From Entomortierella parvispora (taxonomy: Eukaryota; Mortierellomycota; Mortierellomycetes; Mortierellales; Mortierellaceae), in assembly GCA_963573315.1 (NCBI GenBank), contig OY752140.1, positions 3,658,001-3,722,000 of the forward strand: 64,000 nt of DNA, given 5' to 3'. A program made the translations under genes and the position numbers. Numbering within the stretch: the stretch's first letter is position 1; each line of letters begins with the position of its first letter. The notes below the pieces were generated by a model that saw only the letters and a program-made list of their open reading frames with translations, was not told the DNA's origin and did not search any database. Below, piece after piece: positions 44,419 to 55,369 of this stretch.

Positions 44419-44946
44419 ATGCATCCCGCTGCCACTTACGGAGGAAGCTTCTTTGGCTTGGTGAGTTCTCCGATTCTCAACCCCAGCACTTCATTCTCAT
44501 TGACATCATGGGAGCCAAGCGCGCCCCACCATGGGAGAACCCGGCATCAATTCAACCATGGCGTCTTCTGTCCTTTTTATATTTCTTCTACTAACCAACC
44601 TATCCTTTTCTTTTCTAGGTCATCTTTATCCTCGACTTGATTGCCATCTTTGAGGTCATCAACTCGAACCGCACCACCGTCTCCAAGCTCGGTTGTAAGT
44701 TGTCTGTTCTCTCAACGCCAAGCAAAAAGCAAAGAACCTGCCTTTTTTTTTTTTTTTTTTTTTGCTTCTGAGCGTCTTCAAAGTCAGACTGAATAACCTC
44801 TCCATCCTCTCTTCTGCCGTTCTCGATGCGATGACATAGGGTCCCTCCTCATCTTCTTGTTCCCCATCTTGGGTCTCGTCCTTTACTTCTTGTTCGGAAA
44901 CCGCGAGGAGCACAACGCTGGCGCTGGTTACGAAGCCATTGTGTAA
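44419..44946 (+). CDS. Second small PLDc_N-domain membrane protein
   Basis: Three exons (44419-44460, 44619-44694, 44840-44946) encode 74 aa. The sequence FGLVIFILDLIAIFEVINSN, the turn RTTVSKLG, then WSLLIFLFPILGLVLYFLFG and charged NREEH copies the layout of the 76-aa protein at 14357-14703. The core WSLLIF(L)xPIxGLxxYF is shared almost exactly. Intron positions differ between the two genes, so the duplication is old. The family is the isolated N-terminal hairpin of cardiolipin-synthase-like proteins, without catalytic domain. A poly-T run precedes the last acceptor at some distance. An AATAAA at 45120-45125 marks the end. Function is unknown; a role in membrane insertion or lipid organisation is only a guess. 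Confidence 0.82.
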
Positions 44947-45759
44947 AAAAAAGGAGAGACGTTGCCATCTCGGGAAAAAGATCAAAGTCGTAACGGCACT
45001 CGCTCTTCCTTACCTCTTTCTCTCTATCTCTCTCTCTCCCCATTAATCCATCTCCCCCAACCTTCATCACTCTCTTTGTTTTTGGTCTGTCTTGCCAGTT
45101 CCCCCTCTTTTCTGGCGACAATAAACTTTACATATCTCTCTTACGATCGTATCTGAAAAAGAAACACTTGGAGGAAGAACCGCTGCCGCTGTTGCTGCTA
45201 CCGCTTGCGTTTCTTTGCTGCTTGTCAGAAAGGTCGGACGAACCAAAAACAAAAAATGGTCGACACCGGAATTTCTTCCACGGTCAGAGGAAAAAAAAAA
45301 AAAAAAAAAAAAAACGGTCCAAATCCGGCCTGGCTGGCTCTGCTGGGATGAGATAAGCACAAGGTCAGATGGTGCGAAAATTTGAGCAATTTCGACTGCA
45401 ATTGAACTCGCGCGACGGACGGGAGGATGGAACGGAAACGCCAGCAGCGTGGCGCAGAGGGTGGGGGGAAAGGTATCTTCTCAAAAAGGGTAAACTCTTT
45501 CCTCGATGCTTTCAAGACTCCAATTTTTTGAGTTGTGAATGGGGTCAAGGGAGTAGCAGCAAGCGCCCCAGACTCGATTATTCCGTGCTTTGGTGCCCAC
45601 AGACACTATACATTCATACCTCCGTACCTTCACGGGCACTCTTGCTGGAGGCACCAATTGCGATTCTACACCCCCACACTCTGTCCACCGCGAGGCGCGA
45701 GTCATTGATAAAAAAAAAAAAGAAAGGTGTTTTCTTTGGGCGACTTCAGTCAACTTAAA
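44947..45759. other. Convergent intergenic region, PLDc_N to RAB3GAP1
   Basis: 813 nt. It contains the AATAAA of the PLDc_N gene (45120-45125), a long poly-A run (about 45290-45314) and a shorter one (about 45709-45721), which reads as poly-T on the RAB3GAP1 strand just beyond its stop codon. No gene is recognised. Confidence 0.5.
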
Positions 45760-48700
45760 TTACGCGTAAAGACTGTCCTTGGAAACCGATTCTACAAAAC
45801 GCGCCTCCGACTCCTTGAAACAGGCGTACATTCGTCTCGTAAGCGGTCTGGTATCCCAGATACCACGAACACTAGTTCCCTCTCCATCAGGGCCGCCCAG
45901 GAAGGCTGGCACTGGGTCTAATACTTCGAGCACAAACTCGCGTGTTGTCGGTTGCGGGAATGACGACTGTAAAGATCCTACTCAGCATAAAGGGGCAGCA
46001 GGAATAAACATGATTAACAAAAGAAAGAGATACTGGAATACTTTCCAAGAATTCTTTAACTCCCTTTTCTTTTCCATCTGTTTGGCTGTCTCCCCTCTCC
46101 TTACCACCTATAGAAAAGAGGTCATAGACACTCTCGCGCTCAGTGCCCTCGTAGACGATAGTTTCCTGTTCTTCCAGTATCCGTTCCACCAACGCGAATT
46201 GTCCAGGAAACTATTCCAAAACATGTATTCCGATTGCACGGTTAAAATAAAAACATATTCGGCCCCTCCAAGTCCTTGCAGAACGGAAAAAAGAGATGGA
46301 CTAACCTTGCGGATTAGAGCAATAGCTCTACCCATGACAAGTTCTACCTGTCGGAACTTTTCAAGGACCATGTCAAAGTGCGCCCCCTCGCCATCGCCAA
46401 AGGTAATATCATTCCAAGGAAACGTCGTCATCGTTTTGCCCAGATCCTGTAGACCCTTGGCCACAGTTTGAATACACGCCGCAACAGGGTGTGATACCAG
46501 AGTATCGTAGGCCAACAAGCAAATTGTCGGAAGTAATCTGGTGCAGACAGGACGTAGAATGAAAGAAGGTATGGGTTAAAATGCCTCCTCATCTTGGAAA
46601 ACAAGGAACGAGATGCAGCTCCAGCTGCAGGCACACGTACAGGATAAACAACTGATCCCCTGATATACTGTCAAGGTAAAACAGAACTTTGGCAGCCTCT
46701 CTGTTATGATTAAACAACGGTGTTTGCCGTATCACGGGGATTCTCTTGGAGTTCTACAGCAGTAAATTAAACGGGTTAATATTTTGCAAATGTAGATGTT
46801 GCTGGCCACCAACTCACTATTGAAACATGTCTCCTTATGACTCCATATTGGCAGATGACCTACACTCCATAGCTCTTGCCAATAGTTTCCAGCATCGGCC
46901 ATGCGAGCACTCATTTCCCCCTTATCCTCGACCCAGTCTTTGGGTGAGTGCCATCGAATGAAATCGCCAAGCACGCAGCCAGGGTTTGCAGCTTTAAAAG
47001 CCTCCATGTCTTTGGTATACAAAGGTAGCGAAAAAGATCAAGTTCGGTTAATAATTGCTACACAAAGCAAAAGATTAAATGGCTATATCAAGACGTAGAG
47101 TACCTGATATGAGTTGCATGGATTGCATCTTGGCTCTCATTTTGGCCGCATCCGAGGACGACCCAAGAGTTTCGAACAACTCTTCTTGCTGTTGAATCAT
47201 ATCTTCAGTCATATAGCCAGGTTCCTGTCAAAAACAAGCCAAAAATAAAAATAAAAAGGTTAGTAAAAGACTGGTGTTACCCTTTACTCAAGTCTCATTA
47301 ATAGCTCTTACCTGCAGTTTTGGAATCAACAATGGTTGTCCTGTTTCCAGCAGCTTGAGATCTTTGAGGGGTTTGACACCGCCTTCACTTTGTGTCTCGT
47401 CTGCAACTTCCCTCGGATCTGGTCCTGTCGCTGTCACAGAAGTCTGATCTAAATCGTGGACCATCACTCCGGATTGCGAGTCCGCACTGGAAGAGTACTT
47501 GAGCGCCACAAACGACTCTGTCAGTGAGTGCGCTGTTCTTCTCGGTATGAGTTCAGATTCGTCCAAAAGAGCCTCACTCGTCTCCAATGGGTCGTAAAAC
47601 ACGTCGTCGTCGTCATCGCCATCGCTTTCAAGAAGGTTGCCTCCAGAAGACTTTGATGGACGAGAGTGATTGCCACTCAACTGATAGCTGCTACTTCTCC
47701 TTTTGCGAAGGGATCTGTTCGATCCACTGGGTATAGGCATGGAGGCTGTAGGGGAGTTAGGCACGGTTTTCGAAACTGATCTTGATGAAGAAGACGCCGA
47801 CTGCACAGGAGGGGATGTAGATAGCTCGGGTCGCGGTGGGTGCTGTGGAGAAAGCATAGAGTTACGTGCGGATCGCATGTGAGAGCTAGCTGCTCCAACC
47901 ACGCCTTTGGTCTTGACTGTCTCCAGAATACGCTTCGCCATGGGGACGACATCTGCCGATTTGGGTCGAGAGATATCCGAGAGTCCATGAAGTAAACTTT
48001 GGAACTGTGCCCCGTATGATGGCTCCAGAGACGTGGTATTCGGCGGTAGTTGCATTTGTTCGACAGAGAGATCAGAGTGGACAGATTTTTCCTTTCTTCG
48101 TTTTGTCGTTGCCATGGAATGGACTTGTCCTGCAGTGTCCTTGTTTCTTGCAATCTGCCGTGCAATACAGCAATTGAGCATCGACAACTTTTGATGCAGT
48201 AGATTGTACCGCAGGTCAATAGCGATAGGTTTCCTCTCCTGATCCGAGTCTTCTTGCGTGCTGCTATCCCTGTCGCGTTGATCATCTCCAAAGACATCAA
48301 CCAGAGGTATCAACTCGCTGTTCTCCCAATGCAGATAAAACTTTTTGAGCAACTCGGACCAAAGAACTTTCATGAACCCCATAATCGATGTCGCGTAAGA
48401 AATATCAGAGTTTGGTGAAATGACATCCACTAGATACTGGACCATTCTCCACAAGAATGAGTCGTATGGGATTGTGGTCGCGTGCCGAAAATGCAAGCCG
48501 AGCTCAGATGCTGGAATTAGGCGGATTGTTGGTCGCCCAGTTTGCTCTTTCGATTTTTGTTCGGTTCGAGAGACAGTGCTTCGCGGCAAAGGCTCAAAAA
48601 GTGCATCCACGATATTCTCCACGTCTACTGCGTCCACCATGGTGATGGTTCCTTGAATCAAGCGGGCTCCTTTGTGAAGTAAAGAGCCGTAGGTTTGGTC

Positions 48701-50208
48701 CCTGCTTGATCGTCGATCATCTCGTCCACCTCCACCAGTTTCGGTACTCCATGAAGCGATAGCGTCCTCGAGAATCCCACTCAAGATTCCATAGTCATCT
48801 TCCTTGAATATCGCCTTTAGCAACCAATGATAGGCGTGGCTCGCATCCATGTCTGTCAAACTCTGACTATCCAAATACATTGTGCTCGGCGCTGACGCTA
48901 TTCGTTTTTGTGAAGGATAGTCAGGGTCCAGTATGATTGGCCTTTAAAAATTTGGCTCATCATTCATACTCATCTCTCGGACTTACAGAACCTTGCAAAG
49001 AGGCGCATTGACTGCAATGGATCCTGAACGGGGCCGAATGGTAAGACGGGGAGCGGTAACGTGGTTGATGTACGTCCTTCAGCCTTGATATCCTGCATGT
49101 TCATGCTCGCATCTAGATCATTCTGTTTCTCGTCCTCGTCCGTCTTGAATGGCATATCTGAATCCTGTAGCTTTTCTGTAGAATCTGCATTGCTCTGACT
49201 CTCTTGTTTTTCATCTTGCCTCCATCGCCGCCAATCCTCGTCATACCAGTTCATGAGATCATAGCTGAACATGGCGGAGACCCTGATTCGCTCCTTGATG
49301 ATCTGGCCATGCACTCCTGGCGACCGTGCCGGATCCATATCTTCTAACCCCATCCTCTCAATAAAAAGGTCCATGATCCCGCTTAGATATGTGTATTGGA
49401 CCGGTGGGAATGGCACCAACATGGTGTTATATCGTATTTCGAGCGCTTCATCCTCCACTTCCTCTTCTTCATCTTGCACTGCAGCTCCTGGAGCAAGGAC
49501 GGGAGGAGGAGCTTGAGGAAGAATACCCAGTCCTGTAAATGTCAAATTCCAAGGTTGACCTGTTGGTACAAAGACCGGTACCTTGCATCCTGTGTTCTGA
49601 AAAGCGATCGCAAAAGACGAGAGCAGCAGTTTAGCGCTACTTAGGTCGATGATGGCCGATGCCGCCGAGGATACAGACGACGCAAAAATATCCGAGATGG
49701 TCACCGGCGTGAGAATGAGGATATGCGTGAGCCCTGTCCATCGGTGAAGTTTGTGGTGCTGAACGCCCTCCAGGAACGGGGGCAGGAAATTGAGGTCGAT
49801 CCGCTCATCTCCGGCCGCCAGTCTGGTCCCGCCTGGATGGTACTGGTAAGAAAGTGCATAGGGGGAATCGTCTAGACTGATCATCTCCCGAAGTTGGTAG
49901 ACGGTGCCATTCTTTTGCGACGTGGGTTGGTTGCTGGCTGCTGGAGTTGCTTTCTGATCTGACTCTGGATGTGGATGTGGATGTGTACCCTGCTTTCGAC
50001 CCTTGGAGTGTTTCCTTTTAGATAACATCGTGTTCGTCTGTGATTGATCCGCGGTACTGTTGCCCGACAAATGGTCGGGATCCAGGAGGCCAAGACTGCG
50101 GTCGACAAGGCCCCAGGTCCGAAGCGTGTCCTCAATCTGGGTGATGAATCGCTCCCATGGTCCTGAGGTCGTGTAGTCAATAAACTCAAAGTTCTCAAAG
50201 TCGTCCAT
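45760..50208 (-). CDS. RAB3GAP1: Rab3 GTPase-activating protein catalytic subunit
   Basis: Eight exons give 1247 aa: 50208-48987, 48897-47312, 47224-47104, 47009-46864, 46753-46641, 46537-46306, 46210-46105, 45977-45760. The start FEFIDYTTSGPWERFI mirrors the animal protein (ITDFTTASEWERF), and LLLSSFAIAFQNTGCKVPVFV follows. The C-terminal landmarks are clear: MEAFKAANPGCVLGDFIRW, SPKDWVEDKGEMSARM, HNREAAKVLFYLD, RQVELVMGRAIAL and PTTREFVL near the end. Three junctions were chosen because they restore gapless alignment to the family. An in-frame ATG at 50376 could add 56 residues but lies before the conserved start. A long acidic and Ser-rich linker makes it larger than the human protein (981 aa). 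With RAB3GAP2 it activates Rab GTP hydrolysis, acts as a Rab18 exchange factor and works in ER, lipid droplet and autophagy traffic. Confidence 0.92.
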
Positions 50209-50345
50209 AACAACGTGATGTTGCGAGCCGTTATGGGAGGAGGATCCTTGTCTGATCAGGTGTAAGGAAATGGAGCTTGAGAAAAGGAGAAAGGGGGCAC
50301 ATGCCTTTTGTGCATGCCATGCATTTCCTTTTTTTGTGGGCTCAT

Positions 50346-50351
50346 CACGTG
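50346..50351. promoter_or_regulatory. CACGTG box upstream of RAB3GAP1
   Basis: The palindrome CACGTG in the context ATCACGTGCC lies 138 nt before the RAB3GAP1 start codon. The same core occurs upstream of PAAF1, the first PLDc_N gene, PXMP4 and between TFIIIA and FRG1. Binding by a bHLH factor is inferred. Confidence 0.35.
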
Positions 50352-50550
50352 CCAGGACCCTTGCTGTCACTTCCATGATGCCCCACGTAGCAAAGAGGAC
50401 GACCTCGATTCAAAGGTTATTCCTCTTTGAACGCTACAGGAAACGCGCTCGATATTACTACCAGCTCCTCCTAGCGACTCAAGTTTATCAAAGTCATTTG
50501 CTCCAAAAAGACAAGAGTAGAGTCTTGTTCTACAATGTGTTCTCTGCTCG

Positions 50551-50616
50551 CGTCGTAATAACTCTCTATTGGATCAAATAGTTCGTCGTAATAACTCTTT
50601 ATTGGATCAAATAGTT
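50551..50616. repeat. Two-copy 33-bp tandem repeat
   Basis: Copy 1 (50551-50583) and copy 2 (50584-50616) start CGTCGTAATAACTCT and end ATCAAATAGTT. They differ at a single base (C/T). It is a recent tandem duplication in non-coding DNA. Confidence 0.9.
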
Positions 50617-50850
50617 TAGGTATTTGAGGCTCGGAGAAAGAAGATAGGTTGGCATTGGGATTGTGGTATTTCGATTCTATTGGAAATAGGTCCTTCAGAT
50701 GGTGGAAATAGAGATATTTCCCGTGCAGAGGTGTTACAACCTGGGTATTTGGTGGCGTCCTGGGCGTCAATCCCTCGACATCTCAAGGGTGAGACTCTCT
50801 GCAGGGCAAAGAATGCCAACCGCCTCTCTGGTTTCATTCGCCACTGGTCA

Positions 50851-50878
50851 AGCACACCATCCCAGTGGATGGTGTGCT
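50851..50878. repeat. Perfect 12-bp inverted repeat with 4-nt loop
   Basis: AGCACACCATCC (50851-50862) and its exact reverse complement (50867-50878) flank the loop CAGT. No T run follows, and it lies about 150 nt downstream of the TFIIIA stop codon, so a role in its 3' UTR or transcript end is possible. Confidence 0.85.
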
Positions 50879-51029
50879 GCTTTGTCCCCACGCGCTTTTG
50901 AGAATATGTGACCTAAAGACAGTGTTCTCGACCAGCCGTTTTCGGTCCTACCAGCAGTTCTTGCGACTTTAGCAGGCATATTTCATTGCATCTTCAACAT
51001 TGCATTCGGTTCAAGTGAGGGCCAGTACT

Positions 51030-53153
51030 CTACATGTCCCCGACTTGATCTTCAACCGTGGCTGAGGTATACGTGGGCAGACTTTCAAAGTTCACATCAA
51101 TCATGTCCCTGATATCCTGCTCTTCATAAAGTCGTGTTGCCTCTTCTATATCCCCCAATTTCTCCAAGAACTGAATGGAAGGCTTGTCCTCTGTGTGTGC
51201 GCGACTGGCCAAATGCCGATCCAACAGGTGCTGACGACTGTACCTAGCCCCACAATCCGGTACTGGACATACGAATGGTAGTTTTGTCTCAGCGTCCCTC
51301 TCCGTTAAACCAAAGAGCGAGTCAATCGCACTGAGGTTGAGCGCGTCACTCCGTTTTTTCCTTTGAGGTGCTGGGTTTACATGGATACGATTGAAATGGC
51401 GCTCCAGGACATGTTTGTACTCAAAGGACTTTCCACATCCATCAAACTCGCACTGGAATCGATTCTCGCTTCTCTCGGTTTCGGCGTGTGCTTTCTTGAT
51501 ATGGGCAGCCAGCGTTCGTTCCTAAAACGAGACGGGATACATGTGTTAGTCTCAAAACTTCTTTCGCACTTTAGAGTGATAGACACTCAACTAAAACGGA
51601 AAATGGTTGTTACCGTAGAGAACACTTTGGCGCATCCCTCGTGCTGGCATGGGACTTCTGGTCGAGAAGAGTCGTGAACCTTCATATGAGCACCCATATT
51701 GCGCTTCAGTACAAGTTTCTCACAGATAGTGCAGGGCACTGATTTGTGGTTCATTTTCGTGTGTTGCTGTAATTGAGACCATTTAGAAAAGAAAGCACCA
51801 CATCCTTCTACACCACAAGCATATCTTTTCTCCTCTAGACGCAGAATAATAAAAAAGTAGAGTTTCAATATCGAGCTTCGCTTTAAAAGCAAAAACATCA
51901 TTCAGACCATTCCATCTTCATCTCGTGATATCTCTTACGGCTGTGTGTCATTTGGTGCTTTCGAAGTTTGCTTGGTGTCTGAAAACTCTTGCTGCAATCT
52001 TCATGTGTACACGGGTACGGTTTTCGACCTTCATGGGCCATGCATACATGGGCTTTGAGCTTTTGATGTTTTGTAAATCGCTTGAAGCAACCCCCTTCCC
52101 AGGTGCAGACGTAAGGTTTTCGTTTGATAATTTCATCCGCATGGTCGGAATCCGGGAATTGTTTCACAATCTCATTGTCGTGAACGACCAAATGCCGAAT
52201 CAACTTGTCTTCAGTGTAAAAGGCCTTTTCGCATCCTGGTTGGGGGCATCCATAGGCTTTGGTAGATCCATGACTAAGCCAGTGAACAGCGAAATGAGAT
52301 TCCCTTCGAAAGGCAGCGTTGCATCCAGGCTCATGACAAATAAATGGCCGCTAAAATATTTCAAATTATCATTAGCCATTACGGCACCATAGCTTCCTTC
52401 ATTGGCATTGATGTCTAGTGTTCATGGACGACAGCTCACCTCGCCAGTGTGTGAGCGCTCGTGCTCAGCCAATCTAGATGGCTTTGTGTATGATTTGTCA
52501 CAACCAGGGTAAACGCACTTGTATTTCTTGTCTTGCTGTCCAGCTGCAGATGCCCGTCGTTCGTTTGCTCCTTTTCCCCAAGCATTGCTTCCAGACTGGG
52601 TCCCGCTTCTTTTAGGTATATCATCCTGTGTCTCGTCCTCCTCAAGGTCGTCATCATTACTGTTGCTGTCCTGCCCACTCTCATCATCGTCAAAAGGGGA
52701 ATGATTATCTCGGTCTTCCTCGTCCTCAAAGAGCGAGTGGTCTGAATCGGACTCTTCCAGGGAGGACTCAGTGTCCTCATCAAAGTCATTATGGAGTGCT
52801 CGCCTGGGTATAGTAGCCTCTTTAGCAACCCTTTTCCTTTTGGAAGCCCTGCGTAAGCGTGCGGCCCTGTGAGAGATGGGATTCGTTTGTGTATCTTGCT
52901 TGTCGTCGTCGTGGTCCTTGTTTAGAGCTTTGTCCAGATCATCCAGGTCGCTGCCTTCACTTTCATAATGTGATGCTATGCTGTCGTTGCATGTCCTCAG
53001 TCTCGTAGAGTAGGTCAAATCTGTCTTTGGGATGTTGGGCAGGCGGCTGGGCGAAGCAGCATGTGTTGATTTGGATTTGCGTTTTTTGGGTGAACTGGCA
53101 CCATCGGCTCCTTGACTGATAGCAATAGTATCTGCTAATGTTGGGGGCGTCAT
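51030..53153 (-). CDS. GTF3A: Transcription factor IIIA, ten C2H2 zinc fingers
   Basis: Four exons (53153-52440, 52350-51939, 51834-51614, 51521-51030) encode 612 aa. The first ~215 residues are basic and then very acidic. Ten C2H2 fingers follow: YKCVYPGCDKSYTKPSRL, FICHEPGCNAAFRRESHF, YGCPQPGCEKAFYTEDKL, YVCTWEGGCFKRFTKHQKL, YPCTHEDCSKSFQTPSKL, YACGVEGCGAFFSKWSQL, VPCTICEKLVLKRNMGAH, VPCQHEGCAKVFSTERTL, FQCEFDGCGKSFEYKHVL and FVCPVPDCGARYSRQHLL. Finger 4 has five residues between the cysteines, and finger 7 is shortened and lacks the usual aromatic spacing. Together with the Trp in finger 6 these irregularities fit TFIIIA, which binds the 5S rRNA gene and 5S RNA. The splice GCC|GTAAGA joins fingers 5 and 6 as THSQEKRYACG. 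I cannot exclude another multi-finger factor, but the spacing argues for TFIIIA. It shares a 210-bp promoter with FRG1. Confidence 0.82.
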
Positions 53154-53363
53154 TGCAGAGTGCAGTGGTATCCCTCCGGGCAGCTAATGGATGGATGAAG
53201 ATGTAGTGATTGTTGCTAGTGTCGAAAAGGGGGAGAAGTTGATCTTGCTCATGGCGACAAACTTCACTTGTTTGCACGTGACCACTTGCACATTTCTCAT
53301 TAAAACACTCGAATTCGACATCTCAGCACCACACCCACACCACTCCACGCCACCACCACCACC
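53154..53363. promoter_or_regulatory. Bidirectional promoter between TFIIIA and FRG1
   Basis: Only 210 nt separate the two start codons. The segment contains CACGTG at 53275-53280 in the context TGCACGTGACCAC, the same extended core as upstream of PAAF1. No TATA box is seen on either side. Shared control of two RNA-related genes is inferred. Confidence 0.55.
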
Positions 53364-54595
53364 ATGCCAGACGAATATACCGTTAGAAAGTCAAAGCTCA
53401 GCTTCAAAGGGGACAGTACAAAGAGGTATGCTTCTCAGTCAATGCAATTCAAAGCAAGACGTAGTGTCTGCATAACTGCTCTTGCTAACATTTTTGATAA
53501 CATTTCTTTTTTTTTTTTTTTTTTTTTTTTGCACAACTTAGCAAGAAGAAGAAAAGAAGAGCCGAGGACGATGCACCCCAAGAAGACTCCAACGCTAACG
53601 CCGAAGGTAAGACCCCTCAAACAATCAGGCACACACGCGCCCAGCATCATATCAAGTACAGATGCGATCCAGTCACTTCATTAATTAACCATAACGTTCT
53701 GTACAAAAAACAACATTCTTGTTTAGGCTGGGTACCTGTGAAGGCTCTGACAGATCTCGGCGGTCCCATCTTTCTCACATTCTCATCGGATCCTCCCTCC
53801 TGTCTCTCTGTGGACGACAAATCCAAAGTGGTCATGGGACCCGCCCTTGATCCCTCTTCAGATCTTACGTCGTCCTCTTCAGGAGCAGCATCTGTTTCGT
53901 CTGTACCATCATTTGAGACTGCGGAACCCGCCACCATTCATCAAGTACTCGTCGTCACCATGATTCCAGACTCGGATCGCTTGACCTTGAAAGCCTTCAA
54001 TGGAAAATACTTGAGTTCAGACAAGTTTGGGATTGTCTCTGCAGATTCCGAGGCGATTGGTATGCAAGAGGAATGGACTGCTGTTATCAAGTCGGACGAG
54101 GAGGGCGGGATCTCGCTTCAAAGCCACTATGGGAAGTTTTTGAGTGTGGACGAGGTGGCAAACGAGGGTCCTGGGAGGGGAGGTGTTGCTGGATTCCAGA
54201 TCAGAGCCGATTCGGACGTCATTGGATTCTGTGAAGTCTTTCAGGCAAAGATCCAGGCAAAGTACAGGAAGAAGGCCAAAAAATCCTCCGAGGCCAAGGT
54301 CTCTTCCAAGGACTATGAGTTTGATCAGACGTAAGGAAGCATTTTGAATCTTTTTCTAGGGGGAGAATATTCCACCCATTGTATGCTGTTGTAATATTTG
54401 CCCAATGCTCTCTCCTCACACCTCCTATTGTCGTTTTCTCCATCTAGTCGCAAGTTTCAGACATGGAATCACGGAAAGGTTGTAGTGTCCCAGGAAGATG
54501 TTGGCAAGTTGAAGAAGGCGAAACAGGAGGGTCGTTATTCAGAAGCACTTTTGGACCGTAGAGAAAAACTCAAGTCGGATCGGTACTGCAAATAA
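53364..54595 (+). CDS. FRG1: FRG1-like actin-bundling / RNA-biology protein
   Basis: Four exons (53364-53425, 53542-53606, 53727-54330, 54448-54595) encode 292 aa against 258 in man. The start EYTVRKSKLSFKGDSTKSKKKKRR matches the basic N-terminus of FRG1 in small steps. GWVPVKALTDLGGPIFL opens the beta-trefoil (fascin-like) domain, and LKAFNGKYLSSDKFGIVSA, EAIGMQEEWTAVI and LQSHYGKFLSVDE are its repeats. A Ser/Pro-rich loop of about 35 residues enlarges the first lobe. The C-terminus KKAKQEGRYSEALLDRREKL ending DRYCK is almost identical to animal FRG1. The protein is nuclear/nucleolar in animals, links to spliceosomal particles and bundles actin. Intron 1 ends in a ~24-nt T run 12 nt before its acceptor. 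The stop codon overlaps an AATAAA (54591-54596). Confidence 0.95.
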
Positions 54596-54667
54596 ACGGA
54601 TCTTTTTCTTTAAAACAGGAAACGGGGTTTATTCCTGGAGATTGAATATCTGCATGTTCTTGTTTTT

Positions 54668-55369
54668 TTACAATTCATCGTGACCTTGGCCGTTGATCGC
54701 GAGCATAGTGACCTCAAAGACAAGAGCCGAATTGGCAGGGATGGAGGCACCCATGCTTCGCTCGCCATAAGCCAGATCAGAGGGGATCACCAACTTGCGC
54801 TTGTCTCCCACACACATGCCACGGAGTCCCAAGTCCCAGCCTAGGAAAGGTCAATAAGCACGAACCAACAAACATCCATGAGTCGATGAAGCGATTTGAA
54901 TGTCAAGCACGCAAGGAGGTTCAAGATCAATTGATATTCTATATTCTTACCCTTGATGACCTGTCCCTGACCGAGGACAAAGTCAAAGGGACCACGACCG
55001 ATTGAGGAGTCGAACTGGGCGCCGGTGGTGAAGAGGGTTCCAGTATAGTCCATCGACAACGAATCGCCGTCCTTGCTCTTGATGCAGTTAGGATCAGGGT
55101 TTTTGGCCTTTACGCCTATGAAGACAGTTATCAACGACACGGCAGGATGATTGTCAATTGTCAGGAACATGTTTTTTTTTTACGTTTGGTGGAGTGGAGT
55201 GGAGTGGAGGGGTTGTTTGTTTCTTTTAGATGAGCAATGCATTCAAAAGTTGTTCCAGAGGAGAAGCATTGAATGTACCAATCTGGAGCTTCTTGGGAGG
55301 GACTTTTTCGGCAGCGACCTGGGATGCGATCGCGAGGGTGGAAATAATGGCAATGAGAGAGAGGCGCAT
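54668..55369 (-). CDS. FKBP2: ER FKBP-type peptidyl-prolyl isomerase (FKBP2/FKBP13)
   Basis: Three exons (55369-55279, 55115-54951, 54840-54668) encode 142 aa, the same length as human FKBP2. Residues 1-20 are a signal peptide ([19 protein letters not shown]). The mature domain has [73 protein letters not shown] and LVFEVTML, so the aromatic active-site residues (Tyr, Phe, Trp, Tyr) are all present. The protein ends HDEL, the fungal ER retrieval signal. It should catalyse proline isomerisation during folding in the ER lumen and bind FK506. All three phases close and the Trp of the active site is formed right after intron 2. Confidence 0.96.

Larger units (their letters stand above)
50209..51029. 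other. Intergenic region with a 33-bp tandem repeat and a perfect hairpin
   Basis: About 0.8 kb between two minus-strand genes. It carries a CACGTG box (50346-50351) just upstream of RAB3GAP1, a two-copy 33-bp tandem repeat (50551-50616) and a 12-bp perfect inverted repeat (50851-50878). Open reading frames up to 99 aa overlap here but I recognise no family. Confidence 0.5.

Noticed and set aside
48942-48991. 50-nt intron with donor GTTCTG in RAB3GAP1
   Set aside because: Using GTAAGT (48986) and acceptor AATAG (48898) gives a consensus intron with a CTGAC branch and a gapless match to the family.
50471-50891. Overlapping minus-strand ORFs as a transposase relic
   Set aside because: No catalytic motif, terminal repeats or target duplication could be recognised. 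The hairpin is internal and too short to be a terminal repeat pair.
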